6,614 nucleotides of DNA from JAGLQA01 sp023135565 (lineage in GTDB: Bacteria > Acidobacteriota > Aminicenantia > UBA2199): positions 1 through 6,614 of the forward strand of contig DAOWCY010000299.1 in assembly GCA_030639305.1 (NCBI GenBank), read 5' to 3'. A program made the position numbers and the translations under genes. Position 1 is the first letter of the stretch, and every line of letters begins with the position of its first letter. Positions 1-5,844 of the stretch are shown piece after piece. The notes under the pieces were generated by a model, which worked only from the letters and a program-made list of their open reading frames with translations, had not been told where the DNA came from and did not search any database.

Positions 1-1
1 A

Positions 2-715
2 AAAGTATCACAACATTACAAGATCAGAGGATTATTTGGTGAACATGACTTTTATGCATTCAGAAACCTGAGTATAAAATTTTCTGAGTCAATCATATAT
101 GGAATCTTAGGCCCAAGTGGATGTGGCAAAACAAGCATGATCCGGTCTATTCTTCGTCTTATTGACAGGACCACCGGAAATATCGTCCTGAACGAACAGG
201 ATCTTGTGGAACTGAAACAAAAGGAAAACGGAAATGACCCTGCCGCATTTAAACCTTTCCGAAAAAAGATGAGCGTTGTACAGCAGGATTCCCGTTTTGC
301 TTTTTTCCCGGATCTTTCAATCAGGGATTCATTCTCTCAGATCTTTCCCCAACATGGTTTTGGGGCAGGAGACGAAAATAATTTACTTAAAACTTACATG
401 GATAAGCTTCGTCTTCCTTTTGAATTATTGGAAAAATTGCCAAGAAATTTAAGCTCAGGTGAAATGAAGCGAATGGATATTCTTCGCTCTCTTATCTCAA
501 AACCAAAAGTCCTTTTGCTGGATGAACCCTTCGCGCATATCGATTTTGAAACCCGCACACTTGTCATGCAGGCCATATCAGAATACCTTGCAAAGAATCA
601 GGTCGTTGTTCTTGTGGTCACTCATGAAGATTTTGATCTTAAATATTTTATTGATGAAGATTTTGATTTTCTGAGCATTGCTGATAATAAGCAGAGAATG
701 ACTGGTCGGAAATGA
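2..715 (+). CDS. ABC transporter ATP-binding protein, 5' end outside the window
   Basis: The frame is open from base 2 and no start is visible, so the gene begins upstream. The 237 visible residues hold a full set of ATPase motifs: Walker A GPSGCGKT at bases 110-133, a Q-loop ending VVQQD near 278-289, a signature read as LSSGE (usual LSGGQ) at 449-463, Walker B VLLLDEP at 509-529, a D-loop region (AHID), and the switch histidine in VVTHED near 617-634. It should hydrolyse ATP to power a membrane transporter at the inner face of the membrane. Permease and binding-protein genes are not visible, so the substrate cannot be assigned; the overall look is that of an importer-type ATPase. The C-terminus is short, ending about 29 residues after the switch His, and contains a small internal repeat. 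The gene is visibly AT-richer than the large gene at 2303-5689. ATG at 137 is not the true start because Walker A lies upstream of it. Confidence 0.93.
   Translation, partial: KVSQHYKIRGLFGEHDFYAFRNLSIKFSESIIYGILGPSGCGKTSMIRSILRLIDRTTGNIVLNEQDLVELKQKENGNDPAAFKPFRKKMSVVQQDSRFAFFPDLSIRDSFSQIFPQHGFGAGDENNLLKTYMDKLRLPFELLEKLPRNLSSGEMKRMDILRSLISKPKVLLLDEPFAHIDFETRTLVMQAISEYLAKNQVVVLVVTHEDFDLKYFIDEDFDFLSIADNKQRMTGRK
624..667 (+). repeat. 14-base direct repeat, 30 bases apart, in the ABC gene 3' end
   Basis: The word ATGAAGATTTTGAT occurs at 624-637 and again at 654-667. Both copies are in the same frame and encode EDFD, giving a 10-residue periodicity (EDFDLKYFID, then EDFDFLSIAD) just after the switch histidine. 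It looks like a small in-frame duplication that has partly diverged. Confidence 0.6.
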
Positions 716-1036
716 GTTTTATTTCCTAATAACTAAATATACAGGTTTGATGCGCTTCTTAAACAAAGTTTGCTTTCTCTTGTAAACGGATTTCGAAGCA
801 AAAGCAAAACTTGCCGAAGGTCCCTGCCTGGAAAGCGACAGGCGCTTTGTTTATTTGATGGGCAATTGCGGCACAGGAGCGCTAATCAATGGTGGAAACG
901 TCTTGCCCGGCCCCTTATACCATGCCCACGTGGTGGGCTTTAGAATCAAAGCATGCGGCGCATGCACCCTATGAGCCGCTTCGCCGCAGGAGCCAATGAG
1001 GTGCGTTTTTCAGGGTAGAAAAACGTACCGTTCATT

Positions 1037-1067
1037 AAAAGTTTTGATCAAACTTTTTCAAAAGTTT
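1037..1067. repeat. Palindromic repeat with three alternating 8-base arms
   Basis: AAAAGTTT (1037-1044), AAACTTTT (1050-1057) and AAAAGTTT (1060-1067) follow one another, so the middle arm can pair with either neighbour. Together with the GC-rich stem just right of it, the unit resembles a palindromic intergenic element I recall from clostridial genomes. That resemblance is from memory and untested. Confidence 0.5.
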
Positions 1068-1092
1068 GGCCCCCGGCAGGGCCGCCGGAGGC
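1037..1092 (-). terminator. Probable terminator region of the methyltransferase gene
   Basis: Read on the minus strand, just past the methyltransferase stop, there is a GC-rich stem: GCCTCCGGC pairing with GCCGGGGGC, one G-U pair, at 1084-1092 and 1069-1077. An AT-rich stem and T-rich segments follow at 1037-1067. It lacks one long T-run, so it is a weaker terminator than the one at 2178-2200. It could also act on transcripts arriving on the + strand. Confidence 0.4.
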
Positions 1093-1115
1093 AATATATT
1101 GTTCCCCGCCGCACC

Positions 1116-2126
1116 CTAATCTTTTTTTACGCGCCATAAAGAATCCACGAAATTTTTCTCCGCATCGAAAAAATGGCTGACGATCTCGAAATGGTTTTCC
1201 CGGGCGATCCTCTCGATCTCCCCTATATGAAACTTATAAGATGATTCCGTATGGACCGGTTCCCAGGCTTTGAAATTAAACGACCGTTTCAATTCGTCGA
1301 TATACACGTCCTGGTCTTTTAGGCTGACTAAGTAACTCTGCATCGCTCCCTTAACTACATCATAAGTACTATAATAACGGAACCGCTCTAAGTCGAACCG
1401 GCCGCCCAACTCATTGTTGATCCTGTGCAGCAAATTAAGGTTGAACCGCGCCGTGACGCCCTGTTTGTCATTATAAGCGGCGATCATTTTTTTTATATCT
1501 TTTTTCAGGTCGAAGCCGATCATCACATAGTCCCGGTTGTTTAAGGCATGCCATAATCCGGATAAAAACAGGCCTATACGGGGCGGGTTGAAATTCCCGA
1601 TATTGGAACCTAAAAACAACACGATATTCTTTCTCGTGTTCAACCTGGCCAGCCGCTTCAAACCGTTAAAATATTCGGCTACCAGCCCCTGCATCGTTAG
1701 GCCCGGCAGTTCCCGGCTCAAATTCGCCATGGATTCCTCTAAAGCCGATTGGGAAATGTCTATGGGGATATAACGAAATGTAAGCTGATGATCTAAAAAA
1801 TCCCCTAATAAGATTTTGGTCTTTTTCCCGTCCCCGGCTCCAAGTTCCACTAAGTTGAACTCCCGGGCGTCGATGATCTCTCTCAATTCCCCTTTGCTGC
1901 GTTCCAGTATTTCCGTTTCGCAGCGGGTCAGGTAGTATTCGGGCAGCGTGGTGATCTGCTGGAACAACATACTCCCTGTTTCATCATATATGTATTCGGT
2001 GGGCAGCCACTTTAAGGGCTGCGATAACCCGGTCAATACATCTACGGCAAATTTCTGCAGCAGCTTATGCGACGACATTTCATCGTCATGTGAAATTTCG
2101 TAGTTCGTCTCTTCTTTTTCTTCCAT
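1116..2126 (-). CDS. EgtD-like SAM-dependent N-methyltransferase (histidine-specific family)
   Basis: A 336-residue protein, close to the length of known EgtD (about 320), which trimethylates the alpha-amine of histidine to hercynine. Family marks in order: LPEYYLTR at 61-68, SAM motif I VELGAGDGKKT at 93-103, PIDIS at 121-125, LGSNIGN at 172-178, AYND then GVTARFNLNLLHRI at 217-236, HTESSYKF at 292-299, and a C-terminal FVDSLWR. From memory of the Mycobacterium smegmatis numbering, with a constant offset of 12, substrate-site Gly161, Asn166, Tyr206, Glu282 and Ser284 are kept as G173, N178, Y218, E294 and S296. Met252, however, aligns with S264: the usual RIEMHL reads AMQSYL here. Substrate choice may therefore differ. 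The start is ATG with a GGGGG ribosome site a few bases upstream. There is no signal peptide, so it is cytoplasmic. EgtB and EgtE are absent nearby. The fusion gene lies upstream on the same strand but is separated by a terminator. Confidence 0.88.
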   Translation of the reverse strand: MEEKEETNYEISHDDEMSSHKLLQKFAVDVLTGLSQPLKWLPTEYIYDETGSMLFQQITTLPEYYLTRCETEILERSKGELREIIDAREFNLVELGAGDGKKTKILLGDFLDHQLTFRYIPIDISQSALEESMANLSRELPGLTMQGLVAEYFNGLKRLARLNTRKNIVLFLGSNIGNFNPPRIGLFLSGLWHALNNRDYVMIGFDLKKDIKKMIAAYNDKQGVTARFNLNLLHRINNELGGRFDLERFRYYSTYDVVKGAMQSYLVSLKDQDVYIDELKRSFNFKAWEPVHTESSYKFHIGEIERIARENHFEIVSHFFDAEKNFVDSLWRVKKD

Positions 2127-2302
2127 GGGTTCCCCCTAATACCTATCATAAATTAGTATTTTTTCAAAACAAAACCTAAAAAAAAACCACCTGATGGTGG
2201 GAATTTGAGATTGCTTCGCACTGCGGATTTTAGCTTCTCCGGCCACATTTCTTTTTAACGCGAAGCGGCTTATCGGTCGGGGACGCTGTCCCCCACCCTT
2301 TC
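2127..2302. other. Intergenic region between the fusion gene and the methyltransferase gene
   Basis: This region holds the terminator of the fusion gene and the leader of the methyltransferase gene. Other symmetry: GGGGAC/GTCCCC with a 3-base loop at 2279-2293, and a 7-base inverted repeat GCTTCGC (2213-2219) with GCGAAGC (2260-2266). The short AT-rich stretch at 2130-2177 must hold the methyltransferase promoter if that gene is independently transcribed, but I see no -35/-10 pair with good spacing there. Confidence 0.6.
2178..2200 (-). terminator. Intrinsic terminator of the molybdoenzyme-desulfurase gene
   Basis: On the minus strand a CCACC/GGTGG stem with a 4-base loop (2187-2191 with 2196-2200) is followed directly by a run of nine T. 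It lies about 100 bases past the fusion gene stop and before the methyltransferase gene. This suggests the two co-oriented genes are at least partly separate transcription units. Confidence 0.8.
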
Positions 2303-5300
2303 CTATTTGCATGAGATAAACCTCACCATGTTCTTCGAGTTTTCGATTAATTCTTTAAACATACGGACGGTATAATCGATTTCCTCAGCCTTTGTGCCGT
2401 GACCGAGAGATAACCTTAAAGCGCAGTGCGCTTCTTCTTCGCTTAATCCCATTGCCAGCAGCACATGGGACGGTTCGGGCGACCCGGAATGGCAGGCCGA
2501 CCCGGAAGAAAAATAGACGCCCCTCTTATCCATTTCTAAGACGATGGATTCCCCTCTAAAACCGGGCACGGTTATATTCAGGGTGTTGGGCAGCCGCTCC
2601 TCCCTGTGGCCGTTTAAATATGATCCAGGGGCGGCGGCTTTGATGCCCTGTTCTAAGCGGTCCCTGAGTTCTTTAATGCGTTTCATTTCGCTTAAATAGC
2701 GGGGGGCCATTTCCGCCGCCCTGCCGAATCCGGCAATTCCGGCTACATTTTCGGTGCCGGAACGGACGCGGTGTTCCTGGCCTCCGCCGTGGATCAAACT
2801 CTCTAAATGGACGCCTTTTCTAATGTATAACGCCCCCACTCCTTTGGGGCCGTGCAGCTTATGAGCGGATAGCGAGAACAGGTCCACGCCCAATTCTTCG
2901 ACGTCTAAGGGGATTTTTCCCGCCCCCTGCACCGCATCGCAGTGAAAGAGAACTCCCCGGGCCCGGGCAATGGCGGCCAGTTCTTTTACCGGCTGGATGG
3001 AACCGGTTTCATTGTTGGCCAACATGATGGAAACAAGACAAGTACGCCCGGTTATAGCTTTTTTTAGATCATCGGGATCGACGCGCCCGGTTTTGTCTAC
3101 TCCTAAGTAGGTGACCTTAAAGTTAAATTTCTCCAGCCAGCGGCAGGCATTAAGCACGGCAGGGTGTTCTATCACGGAGGTGACGATATGATCGCGCTTG
3201 CCAATATTAGCAAAAGCAGCGCCCTTTATGGCAAGATTATCGGCTTCGGAACCGCAGCCGGTAAAGACGATTCTCCGCACCGTGCAATTGACTAATTGGG
3301 CTACTTTGCGCCGCGCCGCTGCGATGATTTTCCCGGCTCTTTTGCCTTCTCGATGAATGCTGGACGGGTTGCCGTACACCTGCTCCCGGGTTTGAGCCAT
3401 GTGCTCTTTAACCGCGGGATCTAAATAAGTGGTGGCATTGTGATCTAAATAAATAGTTTCCCGGCCTGTTTTCTCCGCTGCTGCGGGCGCTTCACCGCGG
3501 TTCATCTCGCCGCTGCCGATGAGCAGCCGCTCTCCCTGGTGCGCGGCTTTTTCTACCCGGCATAACAGGGACTTATAGACCGGGAACCCGGAAATAGGAT
3601 CATAATTTTCCAGGTCCGTTAATTCGTTGATATTACAGTCCTGCCAAGCTGCGGGACCCACCGGGCTGCCGCCGGCATGGTTGGCGTCGATGGCCCCTTT
3701 TACTATATCCCCGGTGACGATGGCCCGCTGCTCTACCGCACCCCGGGGTGTGCTAATGACTACCTTGTCGCCGTTCTCGATGCCCCTTGCCGCGGCATCC
3801 TCCGTATTTATCATAACCGTAGGTTCCGGACGCTCCTTATATAAACCCTCGATGCCGTGATGCTGGGTGTGGAAACTGGTTTTTACCCTGCCGCCGGAAT
3901 TAAATACCAGCGGATACTGCGCTAATAAATCTGGCCTGGACAGCGGGCCTTCCGTGGGTTCGGTATATCTCGGCAGCGGATCATAGCCGTATTCTTCCAG
4001 CACAGAGGAGGCGATTTCAAATTTCCCGGAAGGGGTGTCGAAACCCGGTTTGCCGTCAGGACGCAGCAGTCCCTTTTGCCACTTTTTGTACTGCATCATT
4101 TCCGTGTCGATGGAGACTGTGCCCCCGGCTGCCTTCACGTCTTCCAGGGTAAAGCCGGAACCTTTTAAAACATAACGCAGCAGTTCTTCTTCCGTCTGCG
4201 GGTAAAGGTGACCGTAGCCCAATCTTTTAGCCAATTCGGCCATAATAAAAAAATCGCTCCTGGCTTCGCCTAAAGGTTCTATCATACGTTCGCGGATGCG
4301 AAAAACCGAGCCATAGGTCATATAAGATAAGTTTTCGTAATAAGTGGCCGCCGGCAGCACGATGTCCGCATAGGCCGAATCGGCGGTTAACTGCCGGTCT
4401 ATAGTAACCAGGAAATCGAGCTCAGCCAGCGTTTTTTTCCATATGTTCGCATTGGGCCAGGAAGTGCAAATCGAACTGCCCAGGATAATCAATGAACGGA
4501 TTTTATAGGGCTGACCCTTTAATACGGACTCGGGCAGGGCAATGGCGTGGGCTTCGTCCCGGTACTTTATATAGACCGGGAATTTATCCGCTCCCAATCT
4601 CGGGCCTTTGCCGGGGTTCTCGATCAAACCGTCCCGGTTGATGGGGAAACGGTTCTTGTCCATGGAAAAACAAAGACCGCCGGGCACATCCAATTGACCG
4701 GCCAATGCCCAGAGAATCAACGACGCCCTGATATTCTGCACCCCGCTGCTGCTGTATTCCAGGCCGGTATACATCAACTGGGCCACTCCTTTTGCGGCGG
4801 CAATTTTTCGCGCTAAAGAGATAATCTTTCCCGCCGGGATACCGGTGATATGCGCCGCTACTCCTGGACGGTAATGCTGTACGTAAGCGGCCAAATCCTG
4901 GAAACCCACAGTCCAGTCGCGCACGAATTCCTCGTCATAGAGTTCCTCTTCGATTAACACATGTATCAAAGATAAGGCCAGGGCGCCGTCCGTGCCGGGG
5001 CGAATAGGCAGCCATTCACCTTTTGTGAGTTTTGCGGCGGCAGTTCTCCTGGGGTCGATCACCACCGCTTCCGCGCCTCGATTTACCGCGGCTAAAGTCC
5101 TGTGCATATCTATTGGGGGCAGGTCGGTGGCCGGGTTTGTCCCCCAAATAACGATAAGTTCGGAATTTTCGATGTCCGAGAACATATCCATGAACATCCG
5201 GCCCATGGTGACATGAGGCGCGATCATGCCGTAAGCCACATAACAGAGAGCGCCTACTCCCATGGTGTTCGGGGAACCGAAAGGAAAAAGCACACTGCTG

Positions 5301-5689
5301 GCGGATGAGACTGCCACTCCTTTAGGCTGGTACACATCGCACATGGAGAGTTCGAAACTGCCGACGCCGGTATATATTGCCGCTGCTTCCGCGCCATATT
5401 CCGCTTTTATGGTTTCCAGTTTATTTACGATTATTTCGGAAGCGTTTTCCCAGGATATTCTTTCGAAATCGTAATTGCCTTTTTTCCCTTTTCTTTTTTG
5501 AGGATACAGCAGCCTATCCTTAGAATATATGATTTCCGGGGAGTGTTCACCTAATTTACAGGTAATTCCCATGGGTGAGCCTTCATCGGCCCTAATTTTT
5601 ACAATTCTTCCATCTTCATCATAGTTAGCGATTACCCAACAGCCGGCGCTGCAAATACCGCAAATTCCTTTTTTTTCATTTTTACCCAT
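2303..5689 (-). CDS. Fusion protein: molybdopterin (bis-MGD) 4Fe-4S oxidoreductase + cysteine desulfurase
   Basis: A protein of 1128 residues from ATG. The N-terminal half (1 to about 712) is a full DMSO-reductase-family catalytic subunit: 4Fe-4S ligands C10, C13, C17, C44; a GSPN segment (138-141) with C149 as the likely Mo ligand; VVIDPRRT near 209-216; PSGKFEIASS near 553-562; and a C-terminal dinucleotide-binding domain from about 592. A linker (about 715-743) rich in Ala, Gly and Glu leads to a full group I (IscS/NifS-type) PLP desulfurase of about 385 residues: YLDHNATT 747-754, His842, NNETG 892-896, Asp918, Gln921, SAHKLHG with PLP Lys944, SGTEN 977-981, and catalytic Cys1066 in SSGSACHSGS. 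There is no twin-arginine signal, so it is cytoplasmic. The desulfurase may supply sulfur to the Mo centre. The redox substrate is unknown; it resembles the polysulfide/thiosulfate reductase and acetylene hydratase branches. A TTG at 5728 would add 13 residues, but it lies in a -35 box. Confidence 0.93.
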   Translation of the reverse strand: MGKNEKKGICGICSAGCWVIANYDEDGRIVKIRADEGSPMGITCKLGEHSPEIIYSKDRLLYPQKRKGKKGNYDFERISWENASEIIVNKLETIKAEYGAEAAAIYTGVGSFELSMCDVYQPKGVAVSSASSVLFPFGSPNTMGVGALCYVAYGMIAPHVTMGRMFMDMFSDIENSELIVIWGTNPATDLPPIDMHRTLAAVNRGAEAVVIDPRRTAAAKLTKGEWLPIRPGTDGALALSLIHVLIEEELYDEEFVRDWTVGFQDLAAYVQHYRPGVAAHITGIPAGKIISLARKIAAAKGVAQLMYTGLEYSSSGVQNIRASLILWALAGQLDVPGGLCFSMDKNRFPINRDGLIENPGKGPRLGADKFPVYIKYRDEAHAIALPESVLKGQPYKIRSLIILGSSICTSWPNANIWKKTLAELDFLVTIDRQLTADSAYADIVLPAATYYENLSYMTYGSVFRIRERMIEPLGEARSDFFIMAELAKRLGYGHLYPQTEEELLRYVLKGSGFTLEDVKAAGGTVSIDTEMMQYKKWQKGLLRPDGKPGFDTPSGKFEIASSVLEEYGYDPLPRYTEPTEGPLSRPDLLAQYPLVFNSGGRVKTSFHTQHHGIEGLYKERPEPTVMINTEDAAARGIENGDKVVISTPRGAVEQRAIVTGDIVKGAIDANHAGGSPVGPAAWQDCNINELTDLENYDPISGFPVYKSLLCRVEKAAHQGERLLIGSGEMNRGEAPAAAEKTGRETIYLDHNATTYLDPAVKEHMAQTREQVYGNPSSIHREGKRAGKIIAAARRKVAQLVNCTVRRIVFTGCGSEADNLAIKGAAFANIGKRDHIVTSVIEHPAVLNACRWLEKFNFKVTYLGVDKTGRVDPDDLKKAITGRTCLVSIMLANNETGSIQPVKELAAIARARGVLFHCDAVQGAGKIPLDVEELGVDLFSLSAHKLHGPKGVGALYIRKGVHLESLIHGGGQEHRVRSGTENVAGIAGFGRAAEMAPRYLSEMKRIKELRDRLEQGIKAAAPGSYLNGHREERLPNTLNITVPGFRGESIVLEMDKRGVYFSSGSACHSGSPEPSHVLLAMGLSEEEAHCALRLSLGHGTKAEEIDYTVRMFKELIENSKNMVRFISCK

Positions 5690-5699
5690 AACACTTTCT

Positions 5700-5728
5700 A
5701 TTTTATAGGAATTAAAAAGGAATTTCAA
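5700..5728 (-). promoter_or_regulatory. Promoter of the fusion gene
   Basis: On the minus strand TTGAAA (5728-5723) and TAAAAT (5705-5700) are separated by exactly 17 bases; each matches the sigma-A consensus at 5 of 6 positions. Transcription would begin near 5692-5694, only a few bases before ATG 5689, so the mRNA would be nearly leaderless. This argues against the TTG start at 5728. Confidence 0.55.
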
Positions 5729-5737
5729 TAGCTAAAA

Positions 5738-5819
5738 AAAATTTTCCCACCGGGCAGTTACAAACCTCAATATTGACATATACTGCCCTATCTGTTAAAA
5801 ATAGGGCGAGGAAAATTTT
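5738..5819. promoter_or_regulatory. Divergent control region with nested inverted repeats
   Basis: An outer perfect 10-base inverted repeat (AAAATTTTCC at 5738-5747 with GGAAAATTTT at 5810-5819) encloses three further symmetries: GGGCAGT/ACTGCCC (5752-5758 with 5782-5788), GCCCTAT/ATAGGGC (5785-5791 with 5801-5807), and the palindrome TCAATATTGA (5767-5776). The two inner pairs share bases 5785-5788, so they are mutually exclusive in RNA. As DNA they would be operators over the promoter of the + gene. On the minus strand a run of eight T follows at 5731-5738, but a convincing terminator stem does not directly precede it. Confidence 0.5.
5773..5801 (+). promoter_or_regulatory. Promoter of the small membrane protein gene
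   Basis: A perfect TTGACA (5773-5778) and TAAAAA (5796-5801, 4 of 6) are separated by 17 bases. Initiation would be near 5808, leaving a leader of about 12 bases that starts with a GAGG ribosome site before ATG 5820. The inverted repeat GCCCTAT/ATAGGGC covers the spacer and the -10, as expected for a repressor site. Confidence 0.6.
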
Positions 5820-5825
5820 ATGAGT

Positions 5826-5838
5826 AAAAAAAAAAAAA
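5826..5838 (+). repeat. Run of 13 A right after a start codon (slippage site)
   Basis: ATG AGT at 5820-5825, with a good ribosome site (GAGG at 5808-5811), is followed by 13 A. As written, this frame gives only 26 residues and stops at TAA 5898-5900. With 12 or 15 A it would join the membrane-protein frame, starting MSKKKKETLKQLEKLL. Runs of this length are known to cause polymerase slippage and are also common places for sequencing errors. Confidence 0.75.
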
Positions 5839-5844
5839 GAGACC

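Larger units (their letters stand above)
811..1094. ncRNA. Candidate structured RNA; class and strand uncertain
   Basis: Several perfect or near-perfect stems lie in order: AAAGCG/CGCTTT (832-837 with 843-848), GGGCAA/TTGCCC (860-865 with 903-908), GCCCAC/GTGGGC with a 3-base loop (924-929 with 933-938), GCATGC/GCATGC with a 3-base loop (951-956 with 960-965), and an 11-base stem with one G-T pair (1000-1010 with 1019-1029). The ends can pair at long range: CCCTGCC (822-828) with GGCAGGG (1075-1081), and TTGCC (811-815) with GGCAA (1090-1094). This amount of pairing in an intergenic region fits a structured RNA. A long rod with side hairpins recalls 6S RNA, but I cannot match its conserved bubble, and no clear promoter is seen. 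A repeat element is the main alternative. Confidence 0.35.
716..1115. other. 400-base non-coding region rich in inverted repeats
   Basis: No convincing protein gene lies between the ABC gene and the convergent methyltransferase gene. The stretch holds an imperfect hairpin (766-776 with 801-812), a cluster of short perfect hairpins between 832 and 1029, and a palindromic element at 1037-1092. There is no clear intrinsic terminator for the ABC gene: its stop is followed by AT-rich DNA without a GC stem and T-run. A frame on the + strand stays open for some 60 codons from about 748 to 942, but it has no start or ribosome site and resembles no family I know. Confidence 0.6.

Noticed and set aside
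748..942. An open frame of some 60 codons on the + strand in the intergenic region
   Set aside because: No start codon, no ribosome site and no family resemblance; the strong pairing potential explains the sequence better.
2130..2170. AT-rich partial inverted repeat before the methyltransferase gene as an operator
   Set aside because: Only about five bases per arm in AT-rich DNA, easily due to chance.
2303..3460. The C-terminal PLP domain as an EgtE-like C-S lyase
   Set aside because: It carries the IscS/NifS catalytic loop SSGSACHSGS and the SAHKLHGPKG lysine motif, so group I cysteine desulfurase is the better call.
5200..5260. Selenocysteine at the Mo-ligand position
   Set aside because: The position is an ordinary Cys codon and no in-frame TGA interrupts the gene.
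3530..5689. Acetylene hydratase
   Set aside because: Overall segments look alike, but the essential Asp after the second cluster cysteine is Ser14.
5690..5728. TTG start for the fusion protein giving 13 extra residues
   Set aside because: It coincides with a 5-of-6 -35 box, has no ribosome site, and the added residues precede a conventional short N-terminus before the first cluster cysteine.
5731..5819. A known riboswitch such as a molybdenum/tungsten cofactor sensor ahead of the fusion gene
   Set aside because: The arms are short, no conserved core of a known class is recognisable, and the likely promoter lies downstream of it.
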